Shown: positions 1 to 7,988 of the stretch, in pieces
How the letters are laid out: each line of letters starts with the position of its first letter
How positions within the stretch are numbered: the first letter of the stretch is position 1
Made by a program: the position numbers and the translations under genes
The notes under the pieces: model-generated
What the model was told of the DNA's origin: nothing
Databases searched by the model: none
The model's input: the letters and a program-made list of their open reading frames with translations, nothing else
DNA from: Streptomyces sp. SAT1
GTDB lineage: Bacteria; Actinomycetota; Actinomycetes; Streptomycetales; Streptomycetaceae
Assembly (NCBI RefSeq): GCF_001654495.1
Contig: NZ_CP015849.1
Coordinates: forward strand, 3,943,501 to 4,007,500
Length of the DNA stretch: 64,000 nt
Reading direction: 5' to 3'

Positions 1-729
1 ATGACCCTGGACGGCACCAACACCTGGATCCTCTCCGAGCCCGGCTCGGACCTGGCGGTGGTGATCGATCCCGGACCGCTGGACGAGGGCCACCTGCGCC
101 GGGTCGTCGCCACCGCCGAGCAGGCGGGCCGGCGCATAGCCCTGACCCTCCTGACCCACGGTCACCCCGACCACGCCGAGGGTGCCGCCCGCTTCGCCGA
201 ACTGACCCGCACGCGCGTGCGTGCCCTCGACCCGGCCCTGCGGCTGGGCGACGAAGGACTGGCGGCCGGTGACGTGATCTCGGTGGGCGGCCTGGAACTG
301 CGGGTCGTCCCGACACCCGGCCACACCGCCGACTCGCTCTGCTTCCACCTCCCGGCCGACCGGGCGGTGCTCACCGGCGACACGATCCTGGGGCGCGGTA
401 CGACCGTCGTCGCCCACCCGGACGGACGGCTCGGCGACTATCTGGACTCGCTGCGGCGGCTCAGGTCCCTGACCGTCGACGACGGCGTGCACACGGTCCT
501 GCCGGGCCACGGGCCGGTTCTGGAGGACGCCCAGGGCGCCGTCGAGTTCTACCTGGCCCACCGCGCGCACCGGCTGGCCCAGGTCGAGACGGCGGTCGAG
601 GACGGCCACCGCGGGCCCGCCGAGGTCGTCGCCCACGTGTACGCCGACGTGGACCGCTCCCTGTGGCCGGCCGCCGAGCTGTCGGTCCGGGCCCAGCTGG
701 AGTACCTGCGCGAGCACGGGCTCATCTAG
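1..729 (+). CDS. MBL-fold metallo-hydrolase (5' end cut by window)
   Basis: This encodes a metallo-beta-lactamase fold hydrolase of the glyoxalase II/lactonase-like type, probably cytosolic; its substrate cannot be told from sequence. The metal-binding motif THGHPDHAEG lies at residues 52-61, and the later metal ligands fit PTPGHTADS (about 104-112), TGDT (about 125-128) and the C-terminal PGHGP (about 168-172). The frame is open from base 1 and its first codon is ATG, but family members usually carry roughly 30 more residues before the MTLDGTNTW segment. I therefore think this ATG is internal and the true start lies left of the window. It stops 51 bases before the convergent nucleotidyltransferase gene. 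Confidence 0.85.
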   Translation: MTLDGTNTWILSEPGSDLAVVIDPGPLDEGHLRRVVATAEQAGRRIALTLLTHGHPDHAEGAARFAELTRTRVRALDPALRLGDEGLAAGDVISVGGLELRVVPTPGHTADSLCFHLPADRAVLTGDTILGRGTTVVAHPDGRLGDYLDSLRRLRSLTVDDGVHTVLPGHGPVLEDAQGAVEFYLAHRAHRLAQVETAVEDGHRGPAEVVAHVYADVDRSLWPAAELSVRAQLEYLREHGLI

Positions 730-780
730 AGCTGCCGCCGCCCGGAGCTGTAGCTGCCGTCGCTGTGCTGCTGCCGCAGG

Positions 781-1539
781 TCACGGCCGGGGCGCCTTGA
801 CGCCGTGCACGCGCGCGTACTCCGCGGCCAGCCAGGGGCCCAGGTCGTCGGTGCAGAAGCGCAGGAGAGCCCGGTCGCCGACCGGGTCGTAGCCGTGCGC
901 GGCCGCCGCGGCCATGTGCGCGGCCCGGTCGGGGTGGTACGTGCCGAAGGCGGCGGCCATCTCGTGGAGGTCGCTGGTCCAGCCCTGCCAGCGGCCCATG
1001 ACCAGGGTGAACCCCGTCCGGACGAGATGGCGTGACATGAAGCGCACCAGGGGCCTGAGGGCCTCCTCGGTGCCGTCGGCGGCCTCGGCCGCAGCGATCC
1101 GCTCGCGCCACCGGGGGAGGAGCCGCGCCAGGTCGCCGTTGGTCTCCCGGGCGAGCAGCGGGTCGCCGGGGCGGTAGCGGGGCAGGCGGGCGGCGAGGTC
1201 CTCGCCGAGCAGCGGGGTGCACAGACAGGCCGTGAACCAGCCCATGTCGTACCGCTCGGCCTCGCTCAGCAGCCGGTCCCGGCCGTACACCAGGAGGCCG
1301 ACTCCGTCGATCTGGGCGAACTCCTGATCGAGGGCGGCGCCGAACACCCGGGCCGCCCGGCGGTCGGCGTCCGTCGGCTCGTCCCGCAGGGCGACCAGCA
1401 GGTCCAGGTCGCTGCGGCCGGCGCGTGCGGCGCCCCGGGGCACGGAACCGTAGAGGTAGGCGCTGTGCAGCCGCTCTCCATGGGCGTACGGCAGCCGGTC
1501 CCGGACCGCCGCGACGACGGGCCGGAAGGCGTCCTGCAC
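781..1539 (-). CDS. Nucleotidyltransferase-domain protein
   Basis: This 252-aa protein has an N-terminal Pol beta-type nucleotidyltransferase core: a GSVPRG turn followed by the metal-binding DLDLL motif (about residues 32-47). A helical C-terminal half follows, as in aminoglycoside adenylyltransferase and related proteins. Such enzymes transfer a nucleotide to a small molecule or protein. Resistance to an aminoglycoside is one possibility, but nothing in the sequence proves it. The start is a GTG at 1539. A promoter is not obvious. It lies downstream of crp on the same strand, 86 bases beyond the crp stop, and converges with the MBL hydrolase. Confidence 0.75.
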   Translation of the reverse strand: MQDAFRPVVAAVRDRLPYAHGERLHSAYLYGSVPRGAARAGRSDLDLLVALRDEPTDADRRAARVFGAALDQEFAQIDGVGLLVYGRDRLLSEAERYDMGWFTACLCTPLLGEDLAARLPRYRPGDPLLARETNGDLARLLPRWRERIAAAEAADGTEEALRPLVRFMSRHLVRTGFTLVMGRWQGWTSDLHEMAAAFGTYHPDRAAHMAAAAAHGYDPVGDRALLRFCTDDLGPWLAAEYARVHGVKAPRP

Positions 1540-1625
1540 GCGCGCCAGGGACCCTTCGCGCGCGATGTGCCCGTCGGCGGTGAGACCCGGCCGGCCGCCC
1601 GGACGGGCGTCGGTGCCGCGCGGGG

Positions 1626-2300
1626 TCAGCGGGACCTCTTGGCCAGCCGTTCCACGTCGAGCAGGATCACCGCGCGCGCCTCCAGGCGGAGCCAGCCGCG
1701 CTGGGCGAAGTCGGCCAGGGCCTTGTTGACCGTCTCGCGGGACGCGCCGACCAGCTGGGCCAGCTCCTCCTGCGTCAGGTCGTGGACGACGTGGATGCCC
1801 TCCTCGGACTGCACGCCGAAGCGGCGGGAGAGGTCCAGCAGGGCGCGGGCGACCCGGCCCGGCACATCGGAGAAGACCAGGTCGGACATCTGGTCGTTGG
1901 TCTTGCGCAGCCGACGGGCGACGGCGCGCAGCAGCGCTCCGGCCACCTCCGGCCGTACGTTCAGCCAGGGCTGGAGGTCGCCGTGGCCCAGGGCGAGCAG
2001 CTTGACCTCGGTCAGCGCGGTCGCCGTCGCGGTGCGCGGGCCCGGGTCGAAGAGCGACAGCTCGCCGATCAGCTCACCGGGGCCCACGACGGCCAGCATG
2101 TTCTCGCGGCCGTCCGGGGACGTGCGGTGCAGCTTGACCTTGCCCTCGGTGACCACATAGAGGCGGTCGCCCGGGTCGCCCTCGTGGAACAGCGAGTCGC
2201 CACGTGCGAGCGTCACCTCCGTCATGGAGGCGCGAAGCTCCGCGGCCTGCTCGTCGTCGAGCGCCGCGAAGAGCGGATTGCGCCGCAGAACGTCGTCCAC
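1626..2300 (-). CDS. crp: Crp, cyclic-AMP receptor protein family regulator
   Basis: Crp is a global transcription factor of the CRP/FNR family, needed in S. coelicolor for spore germination and antibiotic production. The 224-aa protein has a cyclic nucleotide-binding beta-roll (about residues 15-125, including the phosphate-binding-cassette-like PGELIGELSLFD segment), a long C-helix, and a winged helix-turn-helix with recognition helix QEELAQLVGASRETVNKAL (about 165-183). I chose the GTG at 2300 because an AAGGAGAG ribosome-binding site lies just upstream. A longer open frame to 2402 would run through the probable promoter and the TGTGA dyad. The gene is divergent from nth and a candidate Crp-type dyad sits between them at 2390-2403. 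Confidence 0.93.
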   Translation of the reverse strand: MDDVLRRNPLFAALDDEQAAELRASMTEVTLARGDSLFHEGDPGDRLYVVTEGKVKLHRTSPDGRENMLAVVGPGELIGELSLFDPGPRTATATALTEVKLLALGHGDLQPWLNVRPEVAGALLRAVARRLRKTNDQMSDLVFSDVPGRVARALLDLSRRFGVQSEEGIHVVHDLTQEELAQLVGASRETVNKALADFAQRGWLRLEARAVILLDVERLAKRSR

Positions 2301-2389
2301 GAGTTCTCTCCTTGTCGACCTGCTCAGGGGATCTTGCTCCCCCGTCGCCAGGGGACCGTGTTCCCCATTTTGCCGGACGGTCCAAACAG

Positions 2390-2403
2390 TGTGATCTGTC
2401 ACA
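2390..2403. promoter_or_regulatory. TGTGA/TCACA dyad upstream of crp
   Basis: The 14-bp dyad TGTGATCTGTCACA has perfect 5-bp half-sites separated by 4 bp. It lies 90 bases upstream of the crp start in the crp-nth divergent region. The half-sites match those of CRP-family regulators, but the canonical E. coli spacer is 6 bp, so binding by Crp (autoregulation) is only a hypothesis. Confidence 0.4.
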
Positions 2404-2493
2404 AGGATGCCGTACAGGTGTCCCGGGGTACGCGGCAGGGGTCCAATCGGGCGCCGATCTTCGGGGTCCGGGGCGGATGTCGGTGCCGGGCCT

Positions 2494-2505
2494 TAGGCTG
2501 GCCGG
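2494..2505 (+). promoter_or_regulatory. Leaderless promoter -10 of nth
   Basis: TAGGCT at 2494-2499 ends 6 bases before the nth GTG at 2506. This is the spacing expected when transcription starts at the first base of the start codon. The same hexamer and spacing occur before tmk at 38045. Confidence 0.6.
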
Positions 2506-3699
2506 GTGTCCGAATCGCCGGTGAGAGCACAGGCCGAGGGGGCTGGGCGGGTGGCTGCACGACAGGATTCCGCTGTGGGCGAACAGGCGCCCGACAGCGG
2601 CAGCGAAGCGACGAAACCGGCAAAGAGGACCCCTGTGACAAGAGCGGCCAAGAAGACCTCCGAGAAGCCCGGAAAGCCCGAGAAGCCCGCGAAGAAGGCT
2701 GCCACCGGGAAGAAGGCTGCACCCGCGAAGAAGGCTGCACCCGCTAGGACGTCCAAGACGTCCAGGACCTCCGCGGGCACGTCCGCAGGCAAGTCCGCGG
2801 CGAGCGGATCCGCCGCCGTGAAGAAGGCCGTGCCCCCGAAGAAGGTGGCCGTCGCCCCGGAGAAGGCCACCGCCGCAGTGGGGAAGGCGTCGTCCGTGCG
2901 GACGGTCGCCCCGAAGTCACGGAAGAACGAGTCGCACACCGCCCTGGTCCGCCGGGCCCGCCGCATCGACCGCGAGCTGGCCGAGGTGTATCCGTACGCC
3001 CACCCCGAGCTGGACTTCGAGAACCCCTTCCAGCTCCTGGTCGCCACCGTCCTGTCGGCGCAGACCACCGACCTGCGGGTCAACCAGACGACACCGGCGC
3101 TGTTCGCGAAGTACCCGACCCCCGAGGACCTGGCCGCCGCCGACCCGGAGGAGGTCGAGGGCATCCTCAGGCCCACCGGGTTCTTCCGCGCGAAGACCAG
3201 GTCGGTCATGGGTCTTTCCAGGGCCCTGGCGGAGGAGTTCGGCGGGGAGGTCCCGGGCCGTCTAGAGGACCTGGTGAAGCTGCCCGGCGTCGGCCGCAAG
3301 ACCGCCTTCGTCGTCCTCGGCAACGCCTTCGGGCGCCCCGGCATCACCGTGGACACCCACTTCCAGCGGCTGGTGCGGCGCTGGCAGTGGACCGAGGAGA
3401 CCGAGCCGGACAAGATCGAGGCGGCCGTCGGAGCGCTCTTCCCCAAGAGCGAGTGGACGATGCTCTCGCATCATGTGATCTTCCACGGCCGCCGTATCTG
3501 CCACGCCCGCAAGCCCGCCTGCGGGGCCTGCCCGATCGCTCCGCTCTGCCCGGCGTACGGGGAAGGGGAGACCGACCCGGAGAAGGCGAAGAAGCTGCTG
3601 AAGTACGAGAAGGGCGGCTTCCCCGGTCAGCGCCTCAAGCCGCCGCAGTCCTACCTGGACGCGGGCGGCAGGCCGGCACCGCCGCTGGCGGCCGGATGA
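2506..3699 (+). CDS. nth: Endonuclease III with long Lys/Ala-rich N-terminal extension
   Basis: This is the base-excision repair DNA glycosylase/AP lyase that removes oxidised pyrimidines. The catalytic core (about residues 145-370) contains the helix-hairpin-helix LPGVGRKTA with the catalytic lysine at about 265, the catalytic aspartate in TVDTHFQR (about 283), and the four-cysteine 4Fe-4S loop with spacing C-x6-C-x2-C-x5-C (CHARKPACGACPIAPLC). Residues 1-145 are a low-complexity tail rich in Lys, Ala, Pro and Thr with repeats such as GKKAAPAKKAAPA, reminiscent of histone H1-like tails. The 397-aa length is far above the roughly 210 aa of E. coli Nth. The GTG at 2506 is supported by a leaderless-type TAGGCT promoter; internal starts nearer the core remain possible. 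Confidence 0.9.
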   Translation: MSESPVRAQAEGAGRVAARQDSAVGEQAPDSGSEATKPAKRTPVTRAAKKTSEKPGKPEKPAKKAATGKKAAPAKKAAPARTSKTSRTSAGTSAGKSAASGSAAVKKAVPPKKVAVAPEKATAAVGKASSVRTVAPKSRKNESHTALVRRARRIDRELAEVYPYAHPELDFENPFQLLVATVLSAQTTDLRVNQTTPALFAKYPTPEDLAAADPEEVEGILRPTGFFRAKTRSVMGLSRALAEEFGGEVPGRLEDLVKLPGVGRKTAFVVLGNAFGRPGITVDTHFQRLVRRWQWTEETEPDKIEAAVGALFPKSEWTMLSHHVIFHGRRICHARKPACGACPIAPLCPAYGEGETDPEKAKKLLKYEKGGFPGQRLKPPQSYLDAGGRPAPPLAAG

Positions 3700-3988
3700 C
3701 GGCAGCCGACCGGCCCGGCCGCACCGGCCGCCGCGCCCGGTGCGGAACGATCTCGGTGCCCCCGCGCGTTGGACCGGGCAGGACGGCGGCGACGGCCACC
3801 GGGACGAGGGCGGGACAGAGGACCGGCCGGGCCGGCGGCTCGGGCGCGGACCCCGTGGGCACAGACCTCGTGGGCACGGACCGCGCGGGTGCGAGCCGCG
3901 CGGACGCGGGCGCACGGACACGTACAGGTACACGTACAGGCTCAGGCACGGACGCAAGGACCCGGACGGACCGGGGGCGGGGGTGGCG

Positions 3989-4741
3989 ATGACGCGGGCG
4001 GGCGAGACGGCGCACGGGACCCGGACGGACCGGGCCGGCGCGGAGGACCGGACGGCCGGCCGGGTGCCGGGCGGCCCGGTGGCGCTGAGCACGGAGGGGC
4101 TGCCCGAGTGGTTGGACCCCGTCGTGCGGGTCGTCGGGACGGTCCAGCCCGTCCAGCTGAGCCGCTTCCTGCCGCCGGAGGACGGCGCGGGACGCCAGTC
4201 CGCCGTCCTCGTGCTGTTCGGCGAGGGGGCCCGCGGGCCCGAACTGCTGCTCATGGAGCGGGCGAGTTCGCTGCGTTCGCACGCCGGGCAGCCGTCCTTC
4301 CCGGGCGGGGCGCTCGATCCCGAGGACGGCGATCCGCAGGGCGACGGCCCGCTGCGGGCCGCGCTGCGCGAGGCCGAGGAGGAGACCGGACTCGACCCGG
4401 ACGGCGTCCAGTTGTTCGGTGTGCTGCCCCGGCTCTACATCCCGGTCAGCGGGTTCGTCGTGACGCCCGTGCTCGGCTGGTGGCGCGCGCCCAGCCCGGT
4501 GGCCGTCGTCGACCCGGCGGAGACCGCCCGGGTCTTCACGGTCCCCGTGGCGGATCTCACCAACCCCGGCAACCGCGCCACGGCCGTGCACCCCAGCGGT
4601 CACCGAGGCCCGGCATTCCTGGTCGAATCGGCCCTCGTGTGGGGCTTCACGGCCGGAATCATCGACCGGCTGCTGCACTACGCGGGCTGGGAGACGCCCT
4701 GGGACCGCGAGAAGCAGGTCCCGCTCGACTGGCGGTCATGA
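3989..4741 (+). CDS. NUDIX hydrolase, CoA pyrophosphatase-like
   Basis: This 250-aa NUDIX hydrolase probably cleaves coenzyme A or acyl-CoA into 3',5'-ADP and phosphopantetheine. The CoA-specific upstream motif is visible as LRSHAGQPSFPGG (about residues 92-104), followed by the NUDIX box, GALDPEDGDPQGDGPLRAAL continuing into REAEEETGL (about 104-132). The start could be ATG 3989 or GTG 3983; neither has a strong ribosome-binding site. The 289 bases between nth and this gene are repetitive (cacggac/gtgggcac-like words) and the reading frame is open through them, but I see no conserved protein there. It lies upstream of the MarP-like protease on the same strand. Confidence 0.85.
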   Translation: MTRAGETAHGTRTDRAGAEDRTAGRVPGGPVALSTEGLPEWLDPVVRVVGTVQPVQLSRFLPPEDGAGRQSAVLVLFGEGARGPELLLMERASSLRSHAGQPSFPGGALDPEDGDPQGDGPLRAALREAEEETGLDPDGVQLFGVLPRLYIPVSGFVVTPVLGWWRAPSPVAVVDPAETARVFTVPVADLTNPGNRATAVHPSGHRGPAFLVESALVWGFTAGIIDRLLHYAGWETPWDREKQVPLDWRS

Positions 4742-4866
4742 CAGGGTGGGCCCGTGCCGTTCGGGCCGGAGCCTTCCGGAACGATGTGTTCCCTCGCCGC
4801 GCGGCGGCGGGCCGGGCCCCGGCCGACCTGTGGTGACCGGAAGACGATGAGGCGAGGCTCGACGCG

Positions 4867-6066
4867 GTGAACGTGCTGGACATCCTGCTGCTGGTCGCCG
4901 CCGTGTGGTTCGCAGTCGTCGGATACCGCCAGGGATTCGTCGTCGGCATCCTGTCGGTGATCGGCTTCCTGGGCGGCGGACTGGTCGCCGTGTACGCGCT
5001 CCCGGTGATCTGGGACGCCCTGACCGACCACACACCGGTCAGTACGACCGCGGCCGTGGTCGCGGTGGTCGTCGTGATCATCTGCGCCTCGGTCGGCCAG
5101 GCCCTCACCACCCACCTCGGCAACAAGCTGCGTGTGCACATCACCTGGTCCCCGGCCCGCGCGCTGGACGCGACCGGCGGCGCCGTGGTCAACGTCCTCG
5201 CGATGCTGCTGGTCGCCTGGCTGATCGGCTCGGCCCTGGGCGGCACGACGATACCGACGCTCGGCAAGGAGGTCCGCACCTCGCAGGTGCTGCTCGGTGT
5301 CTCCCGGGTGATGCCCCAGCAGGCGGACACCTGGTTCGCGGACTTCACCTCGGTCCTCGCGCAGAACGGCTTCCCGCAGGTCTTCAGCCCGTTCACCGAC
5401 GAGCCCATCACTGACGTACAGCCTCCGGACCCGGCGCTGCGCGACAGCGCGGTCGCCCGCAGCGCCAAACGGTCGGTGGTCAAGGTCGTCGGCACCGCGA
5501 GCAGTTGCGGCAAGGTGCTGGAGGGCAGCGGGTTCGTCTTCGGCCCCCGCCGCGTCATGACCAACGCCCATGTCGTCGGCGGCGTCGACGAACCCACCGT
5601 CCAGATAGGCGGCGAGGGCCGGAAGTACGACGCCAAGGTCGTGCTGTACGACTGGCACCGCGACATCGCCGTGCTCGACGTACCGGACCTGAAGGCGCCC
5701 GTGCTGCGCTTCTCCGACTCGGTCGCGCACAGCAAGGACGGCGCGATCGTCGCCGGCTTCCCGGAGAACGGCGCGTACGACGTGCGCTCCGCGCGCGTGC
5801 GCGGGCGCATCACGGCCAACGGTCCGGACATCTACCACCGCGGCACCGTCCGCCGCGACGTCTACTCGCTGTACGCGACGGTCCGCCAGGGCAACTCCGG
5901 TGGCCCGCTGCTCACCACGGACGGCGAGGTCTACGGCGTGGTGTTCGCGAAGTCCCTCGACGACGCCGAGACCGGCTACGCGCTCACGGCCGGTGAGATC
6001 GAGCAGGACATCGCCGAGGGGCGCACCGCCGTGCAGCAGGTGGACACCGACCGCTGCGCGATGTGA
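4867..6066 (+). CDS. MarP-like membrane serine protease (CvpA domain + trypsin-like)
   Basis: This 399-aa protein starts with four hydrophobic segments of a CvpA/colicin V production-type membrane domain (about residues 1-130). A trypsin-fold protease domain follows, with the catalytic triad visible as TNAHVV (His about 238), DIAVLD (Asp about 270) and GNSGGPL (Ser about 345). The architecture matches MarP (Rv3671c) of Mycobacterium tuberculosis, a periplasmic protease linked to acid and oxidative stress resistance. The start is a GTG at 4867 behind a weak ribosome-binding site. A stem-loop terminator follows immediately at 6078. Confidence 0.9.
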   Translation: MNVLDILLLVAAVWFAVVGYRQGFVVGILSVIGFLGGGLVAVYALPVIWDALTDHTPVSTTAAVVAVVVVIICASVGQALTTHLGNKLRVHITWSPARALDATGGAVVNVLAMLLVAWLIGSALGGTTIPTLGKEVRTSQVLLGVSRVMPQQADTWFADFTSVLAQNGFPQVFSPFTDEPITDVQPPDPALRDSAVARSAKRSVVKVVGTASSCGKVLEGSGFVFGPRRVMTNAHVVGGVDEPTVQIGGEGRKYDAKVVLYDWHRDIAVLDVPDLKAPVLRFSDSVAHSKDGAIVAGFPENGAYDVRSARVRGRITANGPDIYHRGTVRRDVYSLYATVRQGNSGGPLLTTDGEVYGVVFAKSLDDAETGYALTAGEIEQDIAEGRTAVQQVDTDRCAM

Positions 6067-6077
6067 GGTCAGCACAG

Positions 6078-6109
6078 CCGGACCGCACCCCGCAGGGAAA
6101 GCGGTCCGG
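6078..6109 (+). terminator. Stem-loop after the MarP-like protease
   Basis: CCGGACCGC (6078-6086) pairs with GCGGTCCGG (6101-6109) around a 14-base loop, 11 bases after the protease stop. There is no T run, as is common in Streptomyces. Confidence 0.6.
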
Positions 6110-6475
6110 CCGGTGCGGGATCAGCCGCGGGGATGCCGCAGGCGTACGGAGACCCAGCGGGCCCGGCGGCGCAGGATGCGCGGAATGCCGACCCGGGGGT
6201 CCGTGCCCGTCAGTTGCGGGGCTTCCCGGTGAAGGGAGCCCGGACCGCTCGCCGAACGGCGGGTGCGTGCTACGTCACTGTAGTCGTGCGTCCAGCCCAT
6301 ACCCCGACGTCTGCCCCCCTCCGAAGGTCGATAACCTCCCGGGCGCCCTCGATTTGGCCTATGCGCGGGGCAATTGGCCGTTCGACGGACAGGCGTTCAC
6401 GTCCGGATACCGGGCGCGACGGCGCCGTCACGGACCGCCCTCGCGGGGGTGCCGCCGGTCCGGTCCCCGAGGGCC
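6110..6475. other. Convergent intergenic stretch, no gene seen
   Basis: About 366 bases separate the protease terminator from the end of the convergent alpha/beta hydrolase gene. I see short inverted repeats (for example CTAC/GTAG at 6270-6283) but no convincing coding frame or RNA gene. Confidence 0.5.
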
Positions 6476-7426
6476 TCACCGGTCCGGTTCGGGATCCTTC
6501 AGCCAGTTGACCAGTTCGGTCGAGAAGGCCACCGGGTCCTCCTCGTGCGGGAAGTGCCCGAGACCGTCGAACAGGCGCCAGCGGTAGGGCGCCTCGACGT
6601 ACTCGCCGGAACCGGCGGCGCTGCGGGTGCGCTGCACCGGGTCGAGGGAACCGTGCAGATGCAGGGTCGGCACGAGCACCGGGCGCTTCATCCGGCGGTA
6701 GAACTGGATGCCGTCCGGCCGGGCCAGGGAGCGCACCAGCCAGCGGTACGGCTCCACGGAGCAGTGCGCCGTGGAGGGGATGCACATCGCCCTGCGGTAC
6801 GTCTCCAGCGCCTCGTCGTCCGGCAGCCGCGGGCCCGACCAGTCCTGGACCAGCCGGGCCACCAGCGCGCCGTCGTCGGCGGTGAGCTGCCGCTCGGGGA
6901 TCCACGGCCGCTGGAAGCCCCAGATGTAGGAACTCGCCGCGGTCTGCCGGGCGTCGGAGAGCATCGACGAGCGCCAGCGGCGGGGGTGCGGCATCGAGGA
7001 GACCGCGAGCCGCCGGACCAGCTTGGGGCGCATCGCCGCCGCCGTCCACGCCAGATAGCCGCCCAGGTCGTGGCCGACCAGGGCCGCGTCCGGCTCGCCC
7101 AGGGAGCGGATCACGCCGGTGACGTCGAGGGCGAGGTTGGCGGGGTCGTAGCCGCGCGGTGTGCGGTCGCTGCCGCCGACGCCGCGCAGGTCCATCGCCA
7201 CGGCCCGGAAGCCCGCGTCGGCGAGCGCGGTGAGCTGGTGCCGCCAGGTCCACCAGAACTGCGGGAACCCGTGCAGCAGCAGCACCAGCGGCCCGTCGCC
7301 CGTCTCGGCGATGTGGAAACGCGCGCCGTTGGCGGCGACATCCCGGTGTGTCACCTTCCGGGCGCCGGGCACGTCGGCCCGTACGACCGAGGTCGGTTGC
7401 GCCGAAGGAGTGGCGGGGTCCGTCAT
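6476..7426 (-). CDS. Alpha/beta hydrolase, epoxide hydrolase-like
   Basis: This 316-aa alpha/beta-hydrolase has the oxyanion-region motif HGFPQFWW (about residues 53-60), the nucleophile elbow VGHDLGGY with an aspartate nucleophile (about 118-125), and the catalytic histidine in GHFPHEEDP near the C-terminus. Aspartate instead of serine at the nucleophile points to epoxide hydrolase or haloalkane dehalogenase-type chemistry. The HGFP and GHDWG-like motifs are characteristic of epoxide hydrolases. The ATG at 7426 overlaps the stop of the upstream holin-like gene by four bases (ATGA), so the two are translationally coupled. Confidence 0.88.
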   Translation of the reverse strand: MTDPATPSAQPTSVVRADVPGARKVTHRDVAANGARFHIAETGDGPLVLLLHGFPQFWWTWRHQLTALADAGFRAVAMDLRGVGGSDRTPRGYDPANLALDVTGVIRSLGEPDAALVGHDLGGYLAWTAAAMRPKLVRRLAVSSMPHPRRWRSSMLSDARQTAASSYIWGFQRPWIPERQLTADDGALVARLVQDWSGPRLPDDEALETYRRAMCIPSTAHCSVEPYRWLVRSLARPDGIQFYRRMKRPVLVPTLHLHGSLDPVQRTRSAAGSGEYVEAPYRWRLFDGLGHFPHEEDPVAFSTELVNWLKDPEPDR

Positions 7427-7920
7427 GAGGACGAGCGTGCCACAGCCTCGATGGCCTGCGGTGCCCGGTCCTCCAGCGCGGGGGTCTGCGGACGCGGGTG
7501 CGGCTTGGCGTTCTGGAGCACTCCGGCGGTCTGCTTCATGGAGGCGGCGACCTTCTGGGGGCCCTTGCCCTTCTTGGCCTTCTTGAAGAAGACGAGGCCG
7601 ACCAGCAGCAGAAGAAGCGCGATCAGGACGTTGGCCGCGAAGGAGAGCAGGAAGCACCAGCCGAGGTTCCAGCCGCCGCTCCAGGTGCGGATGCCGTACG
7701 CGAGCGCGAAGTTGAGCATCGGCAGCGAGAACAGCAGCATGGCGCCGGCCGCCGTGGTCAGCGCGCCGGCGATCCCGCCGCGTGTGACGTCCTTCTTCAG
7801 CTGCGCCTTCGCCAACGCGATCTCGTCGTGCACCAGCGCGGACATCTCCGCCGTCGCCGCGGCGACCAACTGGCCGATGCTGCGTTCGGCGCCGACCGGG
7901 CTGCCGTCGGGTGCGCTCAT
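7423..7920 (-). CDS. Phage holin-family (Holin_X/DUF1469-type) membrane protein
   Basis: This 165-aa protein has an amphipathic N-terminal helix (SIGQLVAAATAEMSALVHDE, about residues 14-33), two transmembrane segments (about 50-75 and 85-112), and a basic cytosolic tail starting FFKKAKKGKGPQK. This is the layout of the actinobacterial holin-superfamily III proteins. In bacteria these are housekeeping membrane proteins of unknown function, and nothing suggests a prophage here. It is the first gene of a two-gene operon with the downstream hydrolase (ATGA overlap at 7423-7426). Confidence 0.8.
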   Translation of the reverse strand: MSAPDGSPVGAERSIGQLVAAATAEMSALVHDEIALAKAQLKKDVTRGGIAGALTTAAGAMLLFSLPMLNFALAYGIRTWSGGWNLGWCFLLSFAANVLIALLLLLVGLVFFKKAKKGKGPQKVAASMKQTAGVLQNAKPHPRPQTPALEDRAPQAIEAVARSSS

Positions 7921-7988
7921 CGCGGTCTCCCTTTTCTGCCTGACCCTGCGTTCCGGGAACGGCCGGGTTTTTGTACCGTCCCGTCAGA

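Noticed and set aside
1626..2402. 258-aa version of Crp
   Set aside because: The extra 34 residues lack conservation and lie over the probable promoter; the GTG at 2300 has a strong ribosome-binding site.
7423..7920. Prophage holin gene
   Set aside because: The family is a housekeeping actinobacterial membrane protein and no phage genes surround it.
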